A stretch of 64,000 nt of DNA, taken from contig NC_011989.1 in the NCBI RefSeq assembly GCF_000016285.1, forward strand, positions 1,553,001-1,617,000, written 5' to 3'. This DNA is from Allorhizobium ampelinum S4 (lineage in GTDB: Bacteria; Pseudomonadota; Alphaproteobacteria; Rhizobiales; Rhizobiaceae). The notes under the pieces are model-generated. The model made no database searches. It saw only the letters and a program-made list of their open reading frames with translations, and was not told the DNA's origin. Below are positions 18,016 through 27,624 of this stretch, piece after piece (the first letter of the stretch is position 1; the number at the start of each line of letters is the position of its first letter). A program made the position numbers and the translations under genes.

Positions 18016-19383
18016 ATGGAAACCAAAGCAAATTACACCATCGTCGGCTTGTTCACGCTTCTTGTGATCCTTGCGGCATTTGGTTTTGTCTACTGGATGG
18101 CCGAATATGGCCGTGGTGGTCCAATGTCACCACTGACCATCCGCATCCCTGGCTCCGCCAATGGTCTGAGCGTCGGCTCTCCGGTGCGTTTCAACGGCAT
18201 CCAGATCGGCTCGGTCGTTTCCTTGAGCATCGACCGTGATGATCCGGCCTTTTCCATCGCTGAGACACAGGTGCAGCAGGATGCGCCTATTCGCTCCAAT
18301 ACCAAGGCGGCGCTTGAGGTTCAGGGCCTGACCGGTGCTGCCTATGTCGAAATGTCGGGGGGCGTTGGTGGCGACGATTTGCTGAAGAAAGCCCAGGAGA
18401 CCGGCAAGACAGCGGTCCTGGTGGCCGATCAGTCCAGCCTGACCAATCTTCTGGCGACGGCTGACAAGATCATGAAGCGCGCCGATGATGCTATTGCCAA
18501 TGTTCAGGGCTTCGTCGCCGATGCGCGCGGGCCGTTGACGAATACGATGCGCAATGCTGAAACTTTTTCCAAGGCTCTGGCTGACAATGCCGATGGTATC
18601 GACACCTTCCTGAAGAGCGTCAGCGCGCTTTCCGATACGATTACAGGTCTCTCCGGGCGGCTTGATTCGACACTTGCCGCAGCCGAAGACCTGCTGAAGG
18701 CAGTGGACCGCAACAAGGTCAACCAGATCCTGACCAATGCCGAAACCTTTACCGGCAAGATTGCCGATGCCTCCGACAAAGTCGGCGTCGCCGTCGACAA
18801 TTTTTCGGCGACGGCAAAGACCTTCAACGATTTCGGTGTGAAGGCTGAAGGAACGCTAGGACAGGTCAACGCGCTGATTGCCGCGATCGATACGCAGAAG
18901 GTCTCGCGCGTCGTGGATGATGTTTCGGTGGCCGTTACCGACGCCCGCAGTGCTGCTGCCAATGTCCAATCGGTGACCGAGACCTTCAAGGATCGTAAAC
19001 CGGATATCGACCAGGCCATCAGCGACTTTACCCAGCTTTCCAACCGGTTGAACAACGCCTCGACCAGGGTTGATGGTATTCTGGCCAAGGTCGACGCGCT
19101 GCTGGGCTCCGACGACACCAATTCTCTTTCGGCTGAGGCCAAGCGCACGCTTCAGTCCATTCGCGCCGTGGCTGACAATCTCAACCAGAAGATCGGCCCG
19201 ATTGCCGACAACCTGTCGAAATTCTCGTCTTCGGGCCTGAAGGACATTCAGACGCTGGTCAACGATACGCGCAGCACCGTGAAGAACCTGGATGACACGA
19301 TCAGCAATTTTGACCGCGATCCGCAACGGCTGATCTTCGGTGGCGACAACGTCAAGCAATATGATGGGCGGACAAGACGGTGA
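18016..19383 (+). CDS. MlaD-family MCE domain protein
   Basis: 455 residues: an N-terminal membrane anchor (YTIVGLFTLLVILAAFGFVY), one MCE/MlaD domain at about 38-125 (IRIPGSANGLSVGSPVRFNG, GLTGAAYVEM), then a long helical coiled-coil tail of about 300 residues rich in Asp, Ala, Asn and Thr. The length is greater than the 180 residues of E. coli MlaD and resembles the long-tailed PqiB/YebT or Mce type. Such tails can form a periplasm-spanning tube. It acts as the periplasmic lipid-binding subunit. The stop overlaps the start of the next gene (GTGA). Confidence 0.93.
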   Translation: METKANYTIVGLFTLLVILAAFGFVYWMAEYGRGGPMSPLTIRIPGSANGLSVGSPVRFNGIQIGSVVSLSIDRDDPAFSIAETQVQQDAPIRSNTKAALEVQGLTGAAYVEMSGGVGGDDLLKKAQETGKTAVLVADQSSLTNLLATADKIMKRADDAIANVQGFVADARGPLTNTMRNAETFSKALADNADGIDTFLKSVSALSDTITGLSGRLDSTLAAAEDLLKAVDRNKVNQILTNAETFTGKIADASDKVGVAVDNFSATAKTFNDFGVKAEGTLGQVNALIAAIDTQKVSRVVDDVSVAVTDARSAAANVQSVTETFKDRKPDIDQAISDFTQLSNRLNNASTRVDGILAKVDALLGSDDTNSLSAEAKRTLQSIRAVADNLNQKIGPIADNLSKFSSSGLKDIQTLVNDTRSTVKNLDDTISNFDRDPQRLIFGGDNVKQYDGRTRR

Positions 19384-20027
19384 CAGGTTTTTCCGTGAAA
19401 AAGGGACAGATGATGGGGTATTCTTTAGCGGTTCTGCGTCCAATGGCGGTGTTGCGCGCCGCTTGTGCCCTGTCCATTCTCGGCGTGATGCTGGCGGGCT
19501 GCGGCACGTCGCCGAATGACACATATGATCTGGCCAGTATCCGTGCCGCCACCACGACCCAATCTGCTCAGAAACGGCAGGTTCTGGTTGCCGATCCGAC
19601 CGCGCTGAAAGTGCTCGACAGCGACATGATCGTGGTGCGGGTGTCCGGTACGGAAATGCAATATCTGGCCAAGTCGCAATGGAGCGACAAGCTGCCACGT
19701 ATGGTGCAGTCAAAACTGGTCGAGGCTTTCGAAAATACCGGTAAGCTCGGCGGCGTAGGCAAGCCGGGGCAGGGCCTGGCAATCGATTATCAATTGCTTT
19801 CCGATATCAGGACCTTCGAGGTCGAGGCTGGCGGTATTCGCCGGGCCAATGTCGAGATTTCCGTCAAGCTGCTCAATGACCGCAATGGCAGTGTGATTTC
19901 CCAGAAGGTGTTTTCCGCCAGCGTTCCCGCCCGTGGCGGCGATAATCAGGCGCTTGTCAACGCTCTGTCGCAGGCTTTCGCCAAGGTTAGCGGCGATATC
20001 GTCAACTGGACGCTGACGACGATCTGA
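19380..20027 (+). CDS. ABC-type transport auxiliary lipoprotein (PqiC-like)
   Basis: 215 residues, GTG start overlapping the MlaD stop by 4 bases. A lipoprotein signal ends in ILGVMLAGCG with the acylated Cys near residue 41; a start at an internal Met (for example before Gly-Tyr-Ser or Ala-Val-Leu-Arg) would give a shorter, more usual signal. The mature part has the ABC_trans_aux pattern: VRVSGTEMQYLAKSQWSDKL followed by PRMVQSKLVEAFENTG. That family (PqiC type) sits in the outer membrane and docks the MCE tube. The operon context supports it strongly. Confidence 0.88.
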   Translation: MTGFSVKKGQMMGYSLAVLRPMAVLRAACALSILGVMLAGCGTSPNDTYDLASIRAATTTQSAQKRQVLVADPTALKVLDSDMIVVRVSGTEMQYLAKSQWSDKLPRMVQSKLVEAFENTGKLGGVGKPGQGLAIDYQLLSDIRTFEVEAGGIRRANVEISVKLLNDRNGSVISQKVFSASVPARGGDNQALVNALSQAFAKVSGDIVNWTLTTI

Positions 20028-20036
20028 TCCTTTGAG

Positions 20037-20062
20037 GCAACGCCGTTACATGACGGCGTTGC
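20037..20062. terminator. Palindrome between convergent genes
   Basis: GCAACGCCGT (20037-20046) and ACGGCGTTGC (20053-20062), perfect 10-base arms with a 6-base loop. It covers the stop codon of the MocR gene and lies 10 bases after the lipoprotein stop. No T-tract. Confidence 0.55.
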
Positions 20063-21470
20063 TGCCGACCGGGATCTGGTCGAGAATCCGTCTGAGCGTG
20101 ATCAGGCCACCTTCGGCGATGCTTCGATCCCGCCCTTCGCTGAAGCCAGCGCGGATATGGTGGAAGACCCGCGATGAACGGGCCGGTTTGAACTCATCCT
20201 CATCGTCGATCAACACGCCCTGGTCCAGTGCGGCCTGCTTGAATGTGCCAGAGAGCCATGGCTCCGGCAGTTTCAGCCAGAAATACGGCAGGCGTGGATG
20301 CGAGCGGAATTCGTAACCTTCGAACAACTGCCGGACAATCTGTTCCCGAGCCGAAAGCTCTTCCAGCACCCGCCCGCGAATATCGTCGGCAGCCCCCGAC
20401 AGAACCAGGCGCGCCGATAGTTCCGCCAGCAAGAAGGGCAGGCCGCCGCAGACCATTTTCTGGGTGACGCGGACGCGCTGGCTCATATGGTCAGGGCAGG
20501 CGACCCAGCCGCCGCGCACCCCGGCCGCCACGGATTTAGACAGGCTGTTGAGCAGAAATGTCCTGTCTGGCGCCAGTTGGGCCAGCAAGGGAATGCCATC
20601 GTCGACCAGCGCTCCATAAATGTAATCCTCGATCAGCCAGACATTATAACGGCGGGCGATGTCGATGATCTCCAGCCGCCGTGACAGGGGCAGGCAGGAT
20701 AGCGTCGGATTTTGGCCCGATGACATGATGAAGGCTGCCTTTGGGTGCTCGCGTGCGCAGACCCGTTCAAAGTCCTCCGGCATGATGCCGTCATGGTCTG
20801 AATCCACCAACGCAATCTGGCGACCCATCAGCGAGGCGCTACGGGCAATCTGTGAATAGGTCAGGTGTTCGCAAACGATCCGGTCACCGGTGCCGCTGAT
20901 CGCGGCGATCACCGCATTCACTCCGGCATGTACACCCATCTGTGGAACGATATTGGCAGCCTCTGGGCTCCAGTCGCCATTCGATAGCCAGCGGCGGCCC
21001 GCTTCCAGCCAGTCCGGTAGCAGGGTCCGGGTGTAGCTGGCGATCTCGTCCGGTTGATCGCGGGCAATATCTGTCATCAAACGGCCGATAATGTCCGCCT
21101 GGCCGACATCGATGGCAGCGGTGGTGTCAAAACGCAGCTTGCCCGGCGGCGGCGACAGCGTTCGCGTGCCGCCATAGGTGAGGGTAACCGGGTCGCGATG
21201 AATATCGGTTTCGCTCTCGGCCAGGCTTGACTGGACGTAAGTGCCGCGCCCGACTTCACCGGTCACCAGCCCACGTTCCCGCAATAGCGCATAGGCACGG
21301 GTAATTGTCCCGATTGTTACCTTCAAATCAAAGGCAAGATCCCGCTGCGGCGGCAGCTTTGCGCCGGACGACAACCTGCCGGTCTTGATATCCGCCTCTG
21401 CCCGATCCGCAATCCTGATATAAAGCGGACCCTCTGCTGTCGAAAGGTCGGGGAGCCAATGTGTTACCAT
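20046..21470 (-). CDS. MocR-family (GntR/aminotransferase) transcription regulator
   Basis: 474 residues from the ATG at 21470, which has AAGGA upstream; the longer frame starts inside an operator-like palindrome. The N-terminal winged helix (about 10-75) carries LPPQRDLAFDLKVTIGTITR and ERGLVTGEVGRGTYVQ. The C-terminal domain is fold type I aminotransferase-like, with NPTLSCLPLSRR, YGALVDDGIP and NSLSKSVAAGVRGGW, where Lys in SLSKS is the PLP lysine. MocR proteins sense an amine or vitamin B6 compound. The ligand here is unknown. It is divergent from a DUF1127 gene, and shared operator-like repeats lie between them. Confidence 0.92.
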   Translation of the reverse strand: MVTHWLPDLSTAEGPLYIRIADRAEADIKTGRLSSGAKLPPQRDLAFDLKVTIGTITRAYALLRERGLVTGEVGRGTYVQSSLAESETDIHRDPVTLTYGGTRTLSPPPGKLRFDTTAAIDVGQADIIGRLMTDIARDQPDEIASYTRTLLPDWLEAGRRWLSNGDWSPEAANIVPQMGVHAGVNAVIAAISGTGDRIVCEHLTYSQIARSASLMGRQIALVDSDHDGIMPEDFERVCAREHPKAAFIMSSGQNPTLSCLPLSRRLEIIDIARRYNVWLIEDYIYGALVDDGIPLLAQLAPDRTFLLNSLSKSVAAGVRGGWVACPDHMSQRVRVTQKMVCGGLPFLLAELSARLVLSGAADDIRGRVLEELSAREQIVRQLFEGYEFRSHPRLPYFWLKLPEPWLSGTFKQAALDQGVLIDDEDEFKPARSSRVFHHIRAGFSEGRDRSIAEGGLITLRRILDQIPVGSNAVM

Positions 21471-21592
21471 GACAATTATCCTTATTGTCACCTTCAATAG
21501 TGCGATTGTATCTATAAATGCACGGATAACAAGTGACGCAATCGAAGATTACGAGATTTCAGGATCATGGTGATGGTGACAATAGATACAAT
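21471..21592. promoter_or_regulatory. MocR/DUF1127 divergent promoter with operator-like repeats
   Basis: ATTGTATCTAT at 21505-21515 is the exact reverse complement of ATAGATACAAT at 21582-21592. In addition GACAAT and ATTGTC form a 6-base inverted repeat around 7 bases just before the regulator start. Two inverted AT-rich boxes of this kind fit the usual bipartite operators of MocR regulators. Confidence 0.55.
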
Positions 21593-21896
21593 TATCTTGC
21601 GGGGCACGGATGTTGCTGGCAATGCCCAGTCAAGTAATCATCACGGCAGTGGTTTGCGTGGTCCTGTATGGCGGCTCTTGGAAAATATCGGGACGGTGAG
21701 GGGACGTCTGAAGCGGTGGCAGGTTACGCGCCGGACCCGAAAGGACCTTACGGATCTGGATACGCATCTGTTGCACGATATCGGCATATCGCGTGACGAA
21801 GCCCGCCTGGAAATGCGTAAGTCTATTTATCTTCACTGGAGGGCTGAACTTTTGCCACCGCATCATCATGCGCCGATCAAGTTCCCCATGCTGTAG
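21573..21896 (+). CDS. DUF1127 family small protein
   Basis: 107 residues. The ATG at 21573 is preferred over the one at 21567 because AGGA at 21561-21564 is then 8 bases away. The C-terminal half carries the DUF1127 (YjiS-like) motif RRTRKDLTDLDTHLLHDIG followed by ISRDEARLEM. DUF1127 proteins in Agrobacterium are small Arg-rich proteins linked to phosphate, carbon and RNA turnover phenotypes; the molecular mechanism is not settled. The divergent position to a MocR gene suggests regulation by it. The N-terminal 45 residues are atypical for the family, and a later TTG start is possible. Confidence 0.85.
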   Translation: MVTIDTIILRGTDVAGNAQSSNHHGSGLRGPVWRLLENIGTVRGRLKRWQVTRRTRKDLTDLDTHLLHDIGISRDEARLEMRKSIYLHWRAELLPPHHHAPIKFPML

Positions 21897-21921
21897 TCCA
21901 GCCGATCATTGAGCATGATCG

Positions 21922-22479
21922 TCAGAATTTATAACCGACCATCACGCCCGCCCGGGTCATCCCATCATTTGGATCGCAGAGATCGGCGTTTGAAGCGTGC
22001 TCGATCTGCCCCATGATGCTCCAGGTCTTGTTGATGCGGTAGCCGAGCGCCGCATATTCGCGAAACAGCACGCGGCAGCCAAGATCCGGGCCGTTGCGGT
22101 GTTGCTCATCAATGGCGCCATCATGAATGACGCCGCCAAAGCCTGCTTCGATAAAGGTTTTGGAGGAGAAGATGTCCGTCGTCCAGCTGAAGCCGGCATA
22201 GATCTGATTGTTGAGGCTGTCGCCACCGATTTCTCCGCCGACATGAACCCTTGGCCGTGCGAGGCTGTCAAGGAAACCGGAGGCGGAATCGCGGGAGAAT
22301 GGGTCGAACAACATGGTGACTTCACCGGCCCCGCCATGTTCATGGCCCTGGATCGAGGTGACGGCCCCGAAACGCAACTCGTCAAAAACAGTGTCGCCAG
22401 CAAATGCGGATTGGGTGGTGATCGTAAACAGTAAAAGGCCGGTCAAGGCCGGTGCTTTTATCGAAGACAGCGCAATCAT
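21922..22479 (-). CDS. PagL-like lipid A 3-O-deacylase
   Basis: 185 residues with a signal peptide (ALTGLLLFTITTQSAFA) and an eight-strand beta-barrel pattern of alternating residues ending in the terminal aromatic VMVGYKF, as outer-membrane proteins do. The PagL active-site pair appears in QIEHASNADLCDP (His-x-Ser-Asn). It would remove the 3-O-acyl chain from lipid A and so tune the outer surface. Two cysteines near the C-terminal part (DLGCRV and DLCDP) are unusual and could form a disulfide. The function is a family inference. Confidence 0.82.
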   Translation of the reverse strand: MIALSSIKAPALTGLLLFTITTQSAFAGDTVFDELRFGAVTSIQGHEHGGAGEVTMLFDPFSRDSASGFLDSLARPRVHVGGEIGGDSLNNQIYAGFSWTTDIFSSKTFIEAGFGGVIHDGAIDEQHRNGPDLGCRVLFREYAALGYRINKTWSIMGQIEHASNADLCDPNDGMTRAGVMVGYKF

Positions 22480-22629
22480 TATTATTCAAATTCCTCGTTC
22501 GAATCCCGATGATTCGCCGAGGTTTAATTTGCCAATTTTTCCAAGCAAACGCAGTGTCAAAATCGCCACGCTGGACATTTATCGCAGCGGGCAAGGCGAT
22601 GTAGCGCGCTTCAATGTTTCATCGAAACA

Positions 22630-23016
22630 TTAATGGCAGGCTGACGATCCGTTTGCCCAACGCCTGACGTCGGCGGAAATACGGCCTGACAGAGGCTCGT
22701 TCATCACGGGTCCAAAGGCCTGAAGCCTAGCGGGCGTGCCTTGCGCCATGACCACCAGCAGGGGACGGATGTCGCCACTGCCCTTGCGCACCAGAAGAAT
22801 GCGCGGCTGGCCTGAATAGGAGGTCAGTTCGGCATCCATGCGATAGGATTTGAAGGCCGGATCTCCGGACTTGAACCAGCAGGATGAGGCGCTGACCATA
22901 ACCCGCTCCATCACGTCAAGGGCGCTTTGCGGTTTTACGGCGGCAGGCGGCGTCGGCTTGCAAGCACCCAGCATGGCGAGACCCGCAAGGGCGATCATAA
23001 GAAGTGGCTTGCGCAT
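22630..23016 (-). CDS. Small lipoprotein, function unknown
   Basis: 128 residues from the ATG at 23016. A lipobox occurs in ALAGLAMLGAC, so it is probably acylated and exported. The mature part includes ASSCWFKSGDPAFKSYRMD and two further cysteines (one near the C-terminal end), suggesting a disulfide. No enzyme motif is seen. It sits 45 bases downstream of purQ in the same direction, so it may be read from the purine operon, but nothing suggests a purine role. Confidence 0.75.
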   Translation of the reverse strand: MRKPLLMIALAGLAMLGACKPTPPAAVKPQSALDVMERVMVSASSCWFKSGDPAFKSYRMDAELTSYSGQPRILLVRKGSGDIRPLLVVMAQGTPARLQAFGPVMNEPLSGRISADVRRWANGSSACH

Positions 23017-23060
23017 GGGTGAATCCGAGTCCGGTTTTAAATTCAAATCAACAACCGGTC

Positions 23061-23735
23061 TCAGGCTGCGGCGACGACGTCGAGAGCGGACGCAAACAGG
23101 CCCCGACCGTCATTGCCGCCATGGGCGGCTTCGATCAGGTTTTCCGGATGCGGCATCATGCCCAGCACATTGCCATTGGCGTTGATCACGCCAGCAATAT
23201 TGTTGAGAGAGCCATTTGGATTGGTGCCTTCGGCGTAGCGAAACACCACCTGGCCATTGCCTTCGATGGATTGCAGTGTGTCGGGGTCAGCAAAATAATT
23301 GCCGTCGTGATGGGCGACCGGGCAGCGGATGATCTGGCCTGCAGCATAAGCGCGGGAGAAATCTGTATCGTCATTGACGACTTCCAGCTTCACTTCGCGG
23401 CAGACAAATTTCAACGACGCATTGCGCATCAGCGCGCCTGGCAGCATGCCGGCTTCCAGCAGGATTTGGAAACCGTTGCAGACACCGAGAACCTTGACGC
23501 CTTGATCGGCTTTGGCCTTGATGGCCTGCATGACCGGCATGCGCGCGGCAATGGCGCCGCAACGCAGGTAGTCGCCATAGGAAAAGCCGCCGGGAATGAC
23601 GATGAGGTCGACATCCGGAATTTCGGTTTCCGTCTGCCAGATGGTGACGGGTGGGGTGCCGGAAATCTTGGTCAGAGCCGCGATCATATCGCGGTCACGG
23701 TTCAGGCCGGGCAGTTGAACAACGGCGGATTTCAT
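23061..23735 (-). CDS. purQ: FGAM synthase glutaminase subunit PurQ
   Basis: Supplies ammonia from glutamine to PurL in step four of purine synthesis. 224 residues from the ATG at 23735 ([14 protein letters not shown]), the usual length. The class I amidotransferase triad is visible: nucleophile Cys in [11 protein letters not shown] (about residue 87), and His-x-Glu in [11 protein letters not shown] near the C-terminus. [12 protein letters not shown] is also diagnostic. It forms a complex with PurS (upstream gene) and PurL (encoded 28 kb away at 52214-54451). The gap to purS is 196 bases and contains no gene. Confidence 0.97.
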   Translation of the reverse strand: MKSAVVQLPGLNRDRDMIAALTKISGTPPVTIWQTETEIPDVDLIVIPGGFSYGDYLRCGAIAARMPVMQAIKAKADQGVKVLGVCNGFQILLEAGMLPGALMRNASLKFVCREVKLEVVNDDTDFSRAYAAGQIIRCPVAHHDGNYFADPDTLQSIEGNGQVVFRYAEGTNPNGSLNNIAGVINANGNVLGMMPHPENLIEAAHGGNDGRGLFASALDVVAAA

Positions 23736-23931
23736 GGCGTCGGCTCCCAATTGACTGTCTGCTCCAGACACTTCTGGGTTGATGTTTCAACCAGACGACC
23801 TCTGGATCTCTTGTGATGTCATTTGCCTTGGAAAGATCGGCTTGCGTTCTTCCCAAGGTAAATCCCAAAGCATCATGCGTCTTATTAAGCGCATTGCCGC
23901 ATTGCCGTCCCCGTCACCGGGAACAGTCCGT

Positions 23932-24174
23932 TCAATCGATCGAGATCGCGTAATTTTCGATCACGGTATTGGCCAGCAGCTTTTCGCACATGGCTTTCAA
24001 TTCCGCTTCTGCTGCGGCCTTGTCGGCGGTATCGAGCGACAGGTCGAAAACCTTGCCCTGGCGGACATGGTTGACGCCACCGAAGCCGAGCGCGCCGAGC
24101 GCTCCTTCGATAGCCTTGCCTTGCGGGTCCAGAACGCCGTTTTTCAACGTAACGGTGACGCGAGCCTTAATCAC
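23932..24174 (-). CDS. purS: FGAM synthase subunit PurS
   Basis: 80 residues from a GTG start with GGAG 8 bases upstream; the longer ATG frame overlaps purC and adds sequence unlike the family. The pattern KARVTVTLKNGVLDPQGKAI and VRQGKVFDLSL is diagnostic. PurS is the small bridging protein of the three-part (PurL-PurQ-PurS) enzyme and is thought to help ammonia transfer. It follows purC by 16 bases. Confidence 0.95.
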   Translation of the reverse strand: MIKARVTVTLKNGVLDPQGKAIEGALGALGFGGVNHVRQGKVFDLSLDTADKAAAEAELKAMCEKLLANTVIENYAISID

Positions 24175-24190
24175 GAATGTGTCTCCAGAA

Positions 24191-24955
24191 CTACTTGACC
24201 AGAACCGGGCCGGTGCCGCGAACGGGTTCGTTTTCATTGATGATGCCGAGACGGCGTGCCACTTCCTGATAGGCTTCCAGCAGCCCGCCCATATCGTGGC
24301 GGAACCGGTCCTTGTCCAGTTTTTCGTGGGTTTCGACGTCCCAAAGGCGGCAGCTGTCGGGCGAAATCTCGTCGGCCAACACGATGCGCATCATGTCACC
24401 TTCGTAGAGGCGGCCGCATTCGATCTTGAAATCGACCAGCTGAATGCCAATACCGAGGAAAAGCCCGGAAAGGAAGTCATTGACGCGGATGGCCAGTGCC
24501 ATGATATCGTCCAGCTCAGCCGGATTGGCCCAGCCAAACGCGGTGATATGCTCTTCCGAGACGATCGGATCTTCCAGCGCATCGGACTTGTAATAGAATT
24601 CGATGATGGAGCGCGGCAGAACCACGCCTTCCTCGATGCCGAGACGCTTGGACAGGGAACCGGCGGCGACATTGCGCACAACGATTTCCAGCGGGATGAT
24701 TTCCACTTCCTTGATCAGCTGCTCACGCATGTTGAGGCGACGGATGAAGTGGGTGGGAATGCCGATCTTGTTCAGATGCGTGTAGACATATTCGCAGATG
24801 CGATTGTTCAACACGCCTTTGCCGTCGATAACATCATGCTTTTTCTTGTTGAAGGCTGTTGCATCATCCTTGAAAAACTGGATCAGCGTGCCCGGCTCAG
24901 GACCCTCGTACAGGATCTTGGCCTTGCCTTCGTAAATACGGCGGCGACGGTTCAT
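24191..24955 (-). CDS. purC: SAICAR synthetase PurC
   Basis: ATP-dependent ligation of aspartate to CAIR. 254 residues, the typical bacterial monodomain length. Signature segments: [57 protein letters not shown] and [12 protein letters not shown]. First gene of the purC-purS-purQ cluster; the 295 bases upstream hold no gene and presumably the promoter. Confidence 0.97.
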   Translation of the reverse strand: MNRRRRIYEGKAKILYEGPEPGTLIQFFKDDATAFNKKKHDVIDGKGVLNNRICEYVYTHLNKIGIPTHFIRRLNMREQLIKEVEIIPLEIVVRNVAAGSLSKRLGIEEGVVLPRSIIEFYYKSDALEDPIVSEEHITAFGWANPAELDDIMALAIRVNDFLSGLFLGIGIQLVDFKIECGRLYEGDMMRIVLADEISPDSCRLWDVETHEKLDKDRFRHDMGGLLEAYQEVARRLGIINENEPVRGTGPVLVK

Positions 24956-25250
24956 GACGGTTTGTCTCTATTGTTGGCGTCGCACAAGGGACGCTCTGTG
25001 TCACTGGTTGAGGCGGTCCATAAAGGAAAACGCGGCTTTTCACAATCCGGCTCTTGCCCCTTCCTTGTTTTTCTGGTCGCGCCCTTGTTCGGGTGCGTCC
25101 CTACTGACTGCCTGCTTCCTCCCGAACAATCCCCAATGCAGATATTATCGGCCAGGGAGAATCGCGATCCGTCACAGCAGCCCAGGATATTATCTTTAGC
25201 ACAGCGGTGCCGAACCACGAAATCCATGGCCGTAGAAAGCCATGGATAAG

Positions 25251-25811
25251 TCAGTCCTCGGCGGAAAGCTTGCTGAGAAACTGAGCAAACACCATGGTGC
25301 CTTCCGGCCAGGGACCATGACCGGACTCGGCATTGAGATGGCCTGCCTCGCCTGCATCGACGACAAGTCCTCCCCAAGCCTTTGCAATATCCTCGGCATG
25401 GTCATAGGTGCCAAACGGATCGTTGCGGCTGGCGACGATCAGTGTTGGAAAAGGCAGGGGCGTACGGGGATAGGGACCGAACGTCATCAGGTGGCGGGGC
25501 CGGATTGCCGAATTGGCCACGTCCGGCGGCGCCACGAGAAAGGCACCGGCCACCTTGCGTTGGAAATGCGGCACGGCATGCACGATCGTTGGCACACCCA
25601 GCGAGTGGCCCACCAGCACGACAGGTTTTTCGGCACGGTTGACCTCTTCCACCAGCCGCTTCACCCAATCTTCCCGGACAGGCTTTGCCCATTCGGCCTG
25701 CTCAACGCGGCGCGCGGTGGACAATTTGCCCTCCCAACGGCTTTGCCAATGGTCCGGCCCGGAATTGGTATAGCCGGGAACGATCAAAATTTCTGCTTGC
25801 GATGCCTTCAT
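25251..25811 (-). CDS. RBBP9/YdeN-family alpha/beta hydrolase
   Basis: 186 residues, the full size of this compact family. It begins EILIVPGYTNSGPDHWQSRW. The nucleophile elbow is VVLVGHSLGVPT with Ser about 73. The Asp is in VASRNDPFGTYD, and the catalytic His in AGEAGHLNAESGHGPWPEG. This H(L/I)N-x-SG-H signature is typical of the RBBP9-like serine hydrolases. The substrate is unknown. It is a single gene divergent from the tannase-family gene. Confidence 0.88.
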   Translation of the reverse strand: MKASQAEILIVPGYTNSGPDHWQSRWEGKLSTARRVEQAEWAKPVREDWVKRLVEEVNRAEKPVVLVGHSLGVPTIVHAVPHFQRKVAGAFLVAPPDVANSAIRPRHLMTFGPYPRTPLPFPTLIVASRNDPFGTYDHAEDIAKAWGGLVVDAGEAGHLNAESGHGPWPEGTMVFAQFLSKLSAED

Positions 25812-25953
25812 GCCGCTTATCTGCGATCCGTAGCGCCTTGCGTCAAGAGTATGAGCGCGTCAAGGACAAAAGAAAATGGTTTGTCTTGCCTACCAATATT
25901 GACGGGGGCCCACGGACGGGATTACCTTGCCCGGCATATTCTGGGAGGAATTC

Positions 25954-27624
25954 ATGTCAATATTTGCTGTGCGGAGTGCCGTGTTTACGGCTCTGATTTT
26001 TCCATTATTTATGTATGCATCGGGCGCCTATGCCGCCGTCACATGCGGCGATATCAGCAATAGCGGCGGGCATCCGCCCGAATTGACCATAACTGAGGCA
26101 AAATCCGTTTCTGGCAATGCCGAGATGCCGCGCAGCCATTGCCTGATCCAGGGGGAGCTGGCGGCTCACCAGGGTATTGACGGCAGAGCCTATGCCATCC
26201 ACTTCGAAATGCGGCTTCCGGACGATTGGAATGGCCGTTTCGTCCATCAGTTCAACGGAGGCAATGACGGCAAGGTTTTGGCCGCCACCGGCCCGTTGCT
26301 TGGCGGCAACAAGGCGGACAATGCGCTCAGCCGTGGCTATGCGGTGGTCTCCAGCGATGCCGGTCATGACGAGGCGGCTTTTTCCGATAAAGGGCTCGCC
26401 GGTTCAGCTGCCTTTGGCTTCGACCCGGTCGCCCGCCAGGATTATGGCTACAGTGCCGTCGCCAAGCTCAATCCTTTGGCCATGCAACTGGTGGAACAGT
26501 ATTATGGACAAAAGATTGCCTTTCGCTACGGCATCGGTGGCTCGAATGGTGGCCGCCATGCGCTGATGGCCGCCACAAGGCTGCCGGAGCAATTTGATGG
26601 TCTGCTGGTCGGCTATCCTGGTTTCAATTTGCCCAAGGCTGCTCTTCAGCATGCCTGGGACGTGCAGTCCTGGGCCAAGGTCGATCAGGATATCGCCAAA
26701 GCCTTTTCTCCCGCCGACATGGCGCTTCTTGCTAAGGGCATTCTTTCCGCCTGCGATGCCTTGGATGGTCGGGTCGATGGGGTTGTCGGCAATGCGGATG
26801 CCTGCCAGAGCCGTTTCAATCTCGCCTCCCTAGCCTGCAAGGCTGAAAAACAGCCGGATTGTCTTAGCCAGAACCAGATCGCCGCGCTTCGTGCCAGCCA
26901 TGCAGGCCCGAAAAACAGCAAGGGCCATGCGCTGTACAGCAATTGGGATTGGGACCCGGGCATGGGGTCTGCCAATTGGCGTCTTTGGAAATTGCAGAGT
27001 CCTGTTGCCGCTTGGGGCGGCAAACCGATCATTGCTGTGATGGGGGCGGGTTCGCTGGCTCAGATCTTCACCACGCCGCCCGTGCCGGTTAATGGAACGC
27101 CGGAGGATCTGCAAAAGTTTTTGCTCGACTTTGATTTCGACCGGGATGCGCCGAAGATTTTTGCAAAATCAGGCCCGTTCACGGAATCCGCTGCAGATTT
27201 CATGATACCGCCCGGTAGCGCCAATCCGCATTTGAAGGCATTTAAAGCGGCGGGCCACAAGATGATTGTTTTTCATGGCAATGCCGATCCGGTATTTTCA
27301 GTGCTCGATACGGTCAAATGGTATCGCAAACTCGACAGTAATAACGGTCGCAAGGCGGGTGATTTCGTCAAATTCTACCGTATTCCCGGCATGCCACACG
27401 GGGCGGGTGGCCCCTCATACGACGATTTCGATTTCTTCACACCGCTTGTCGCCTGGGTGGAGAAGGGCGCGGCACCCGGTCCGGTATCAGCAGGGATCAC
27501 CAAGGACAACAAGGAGGCGTCAGCACTGACGCCAGGGCGCTATCTTTACTGCCCCTATCCCCTGGTTACTCATTACGATCAAGCCGCCGCTGGCTCGGAT
27601 GCTGTCCACTTCAAATGCCGTTAA
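25954..27624 (+). CDS. Tannase/feruloyl esterase family secreted hydrolase
   Basis: 556 residues. The start is ATG at 25954 with a near-perfect GGAGGAATTC before it. A signal peptide ends near SGAYAA. The tannase family pattern is present: a nucleophile loop GIGGSNGGRHALMAATRLP (Gly-Gly-Ser-Asn-Gly-Gly rather than the Cys-Ser-x-Gly of some members), acid loop FHGNADPVFS and His loop MPHGAGGPSYDDFD. Three Cys pairs fit periplasmic disulfides. Likely substrates are plant phenolic esters (gallate or ferulate), which fits a plant-associated bacterium; this is inference. Confidence 0.87.
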   Translation: MSIFAVRSAVFTALIFPLFMYASGAYAAVTCGDISNSGGHPPELTITEAKSVSGNAEMPRSHCLIQGELAAHQGIDGRAYAIHFEMRLPDDWNGRFVHQFNGGNDGKVLAATGPLLGGNKADNALSRGYAVVSSDAGHDEAAFSDKGLAGSAAFGFDPVARQDYGYSAVAKLNPLAMQLVEQYYGQKIAFRYGIGGSNGGRHALMAATRLPEQFDGLLVGYPGFNLPKAALQHAWDVQSWAKVDQDIAKAFSPADMALLAKGILSACDALDGRVDGVVGNADACQSRFNLASLACKAEKQPDCLSQNQIAALRASHAGPKNSKGHALYSNWDWDPGMGSANWRLWKLQSPVAAWGGKPIIAVMGAGSLAQIFTTPPVPVNGTPEDLQKFLLDFDFDRDAPKIFAKSGPFTESAADFMIPPGSANPHLKAFKAAGHKMIVFHGNADPVFSVLDTVKWYRKLDSNNGRKAGDFVKFYRIPGMPHGAGGPSYDDFDFFTPLVAWVEKGAAPGPVSAGITKDNKEASALTPGRYLYCPYPLVTHYDQAAAGSDAVHFKCR

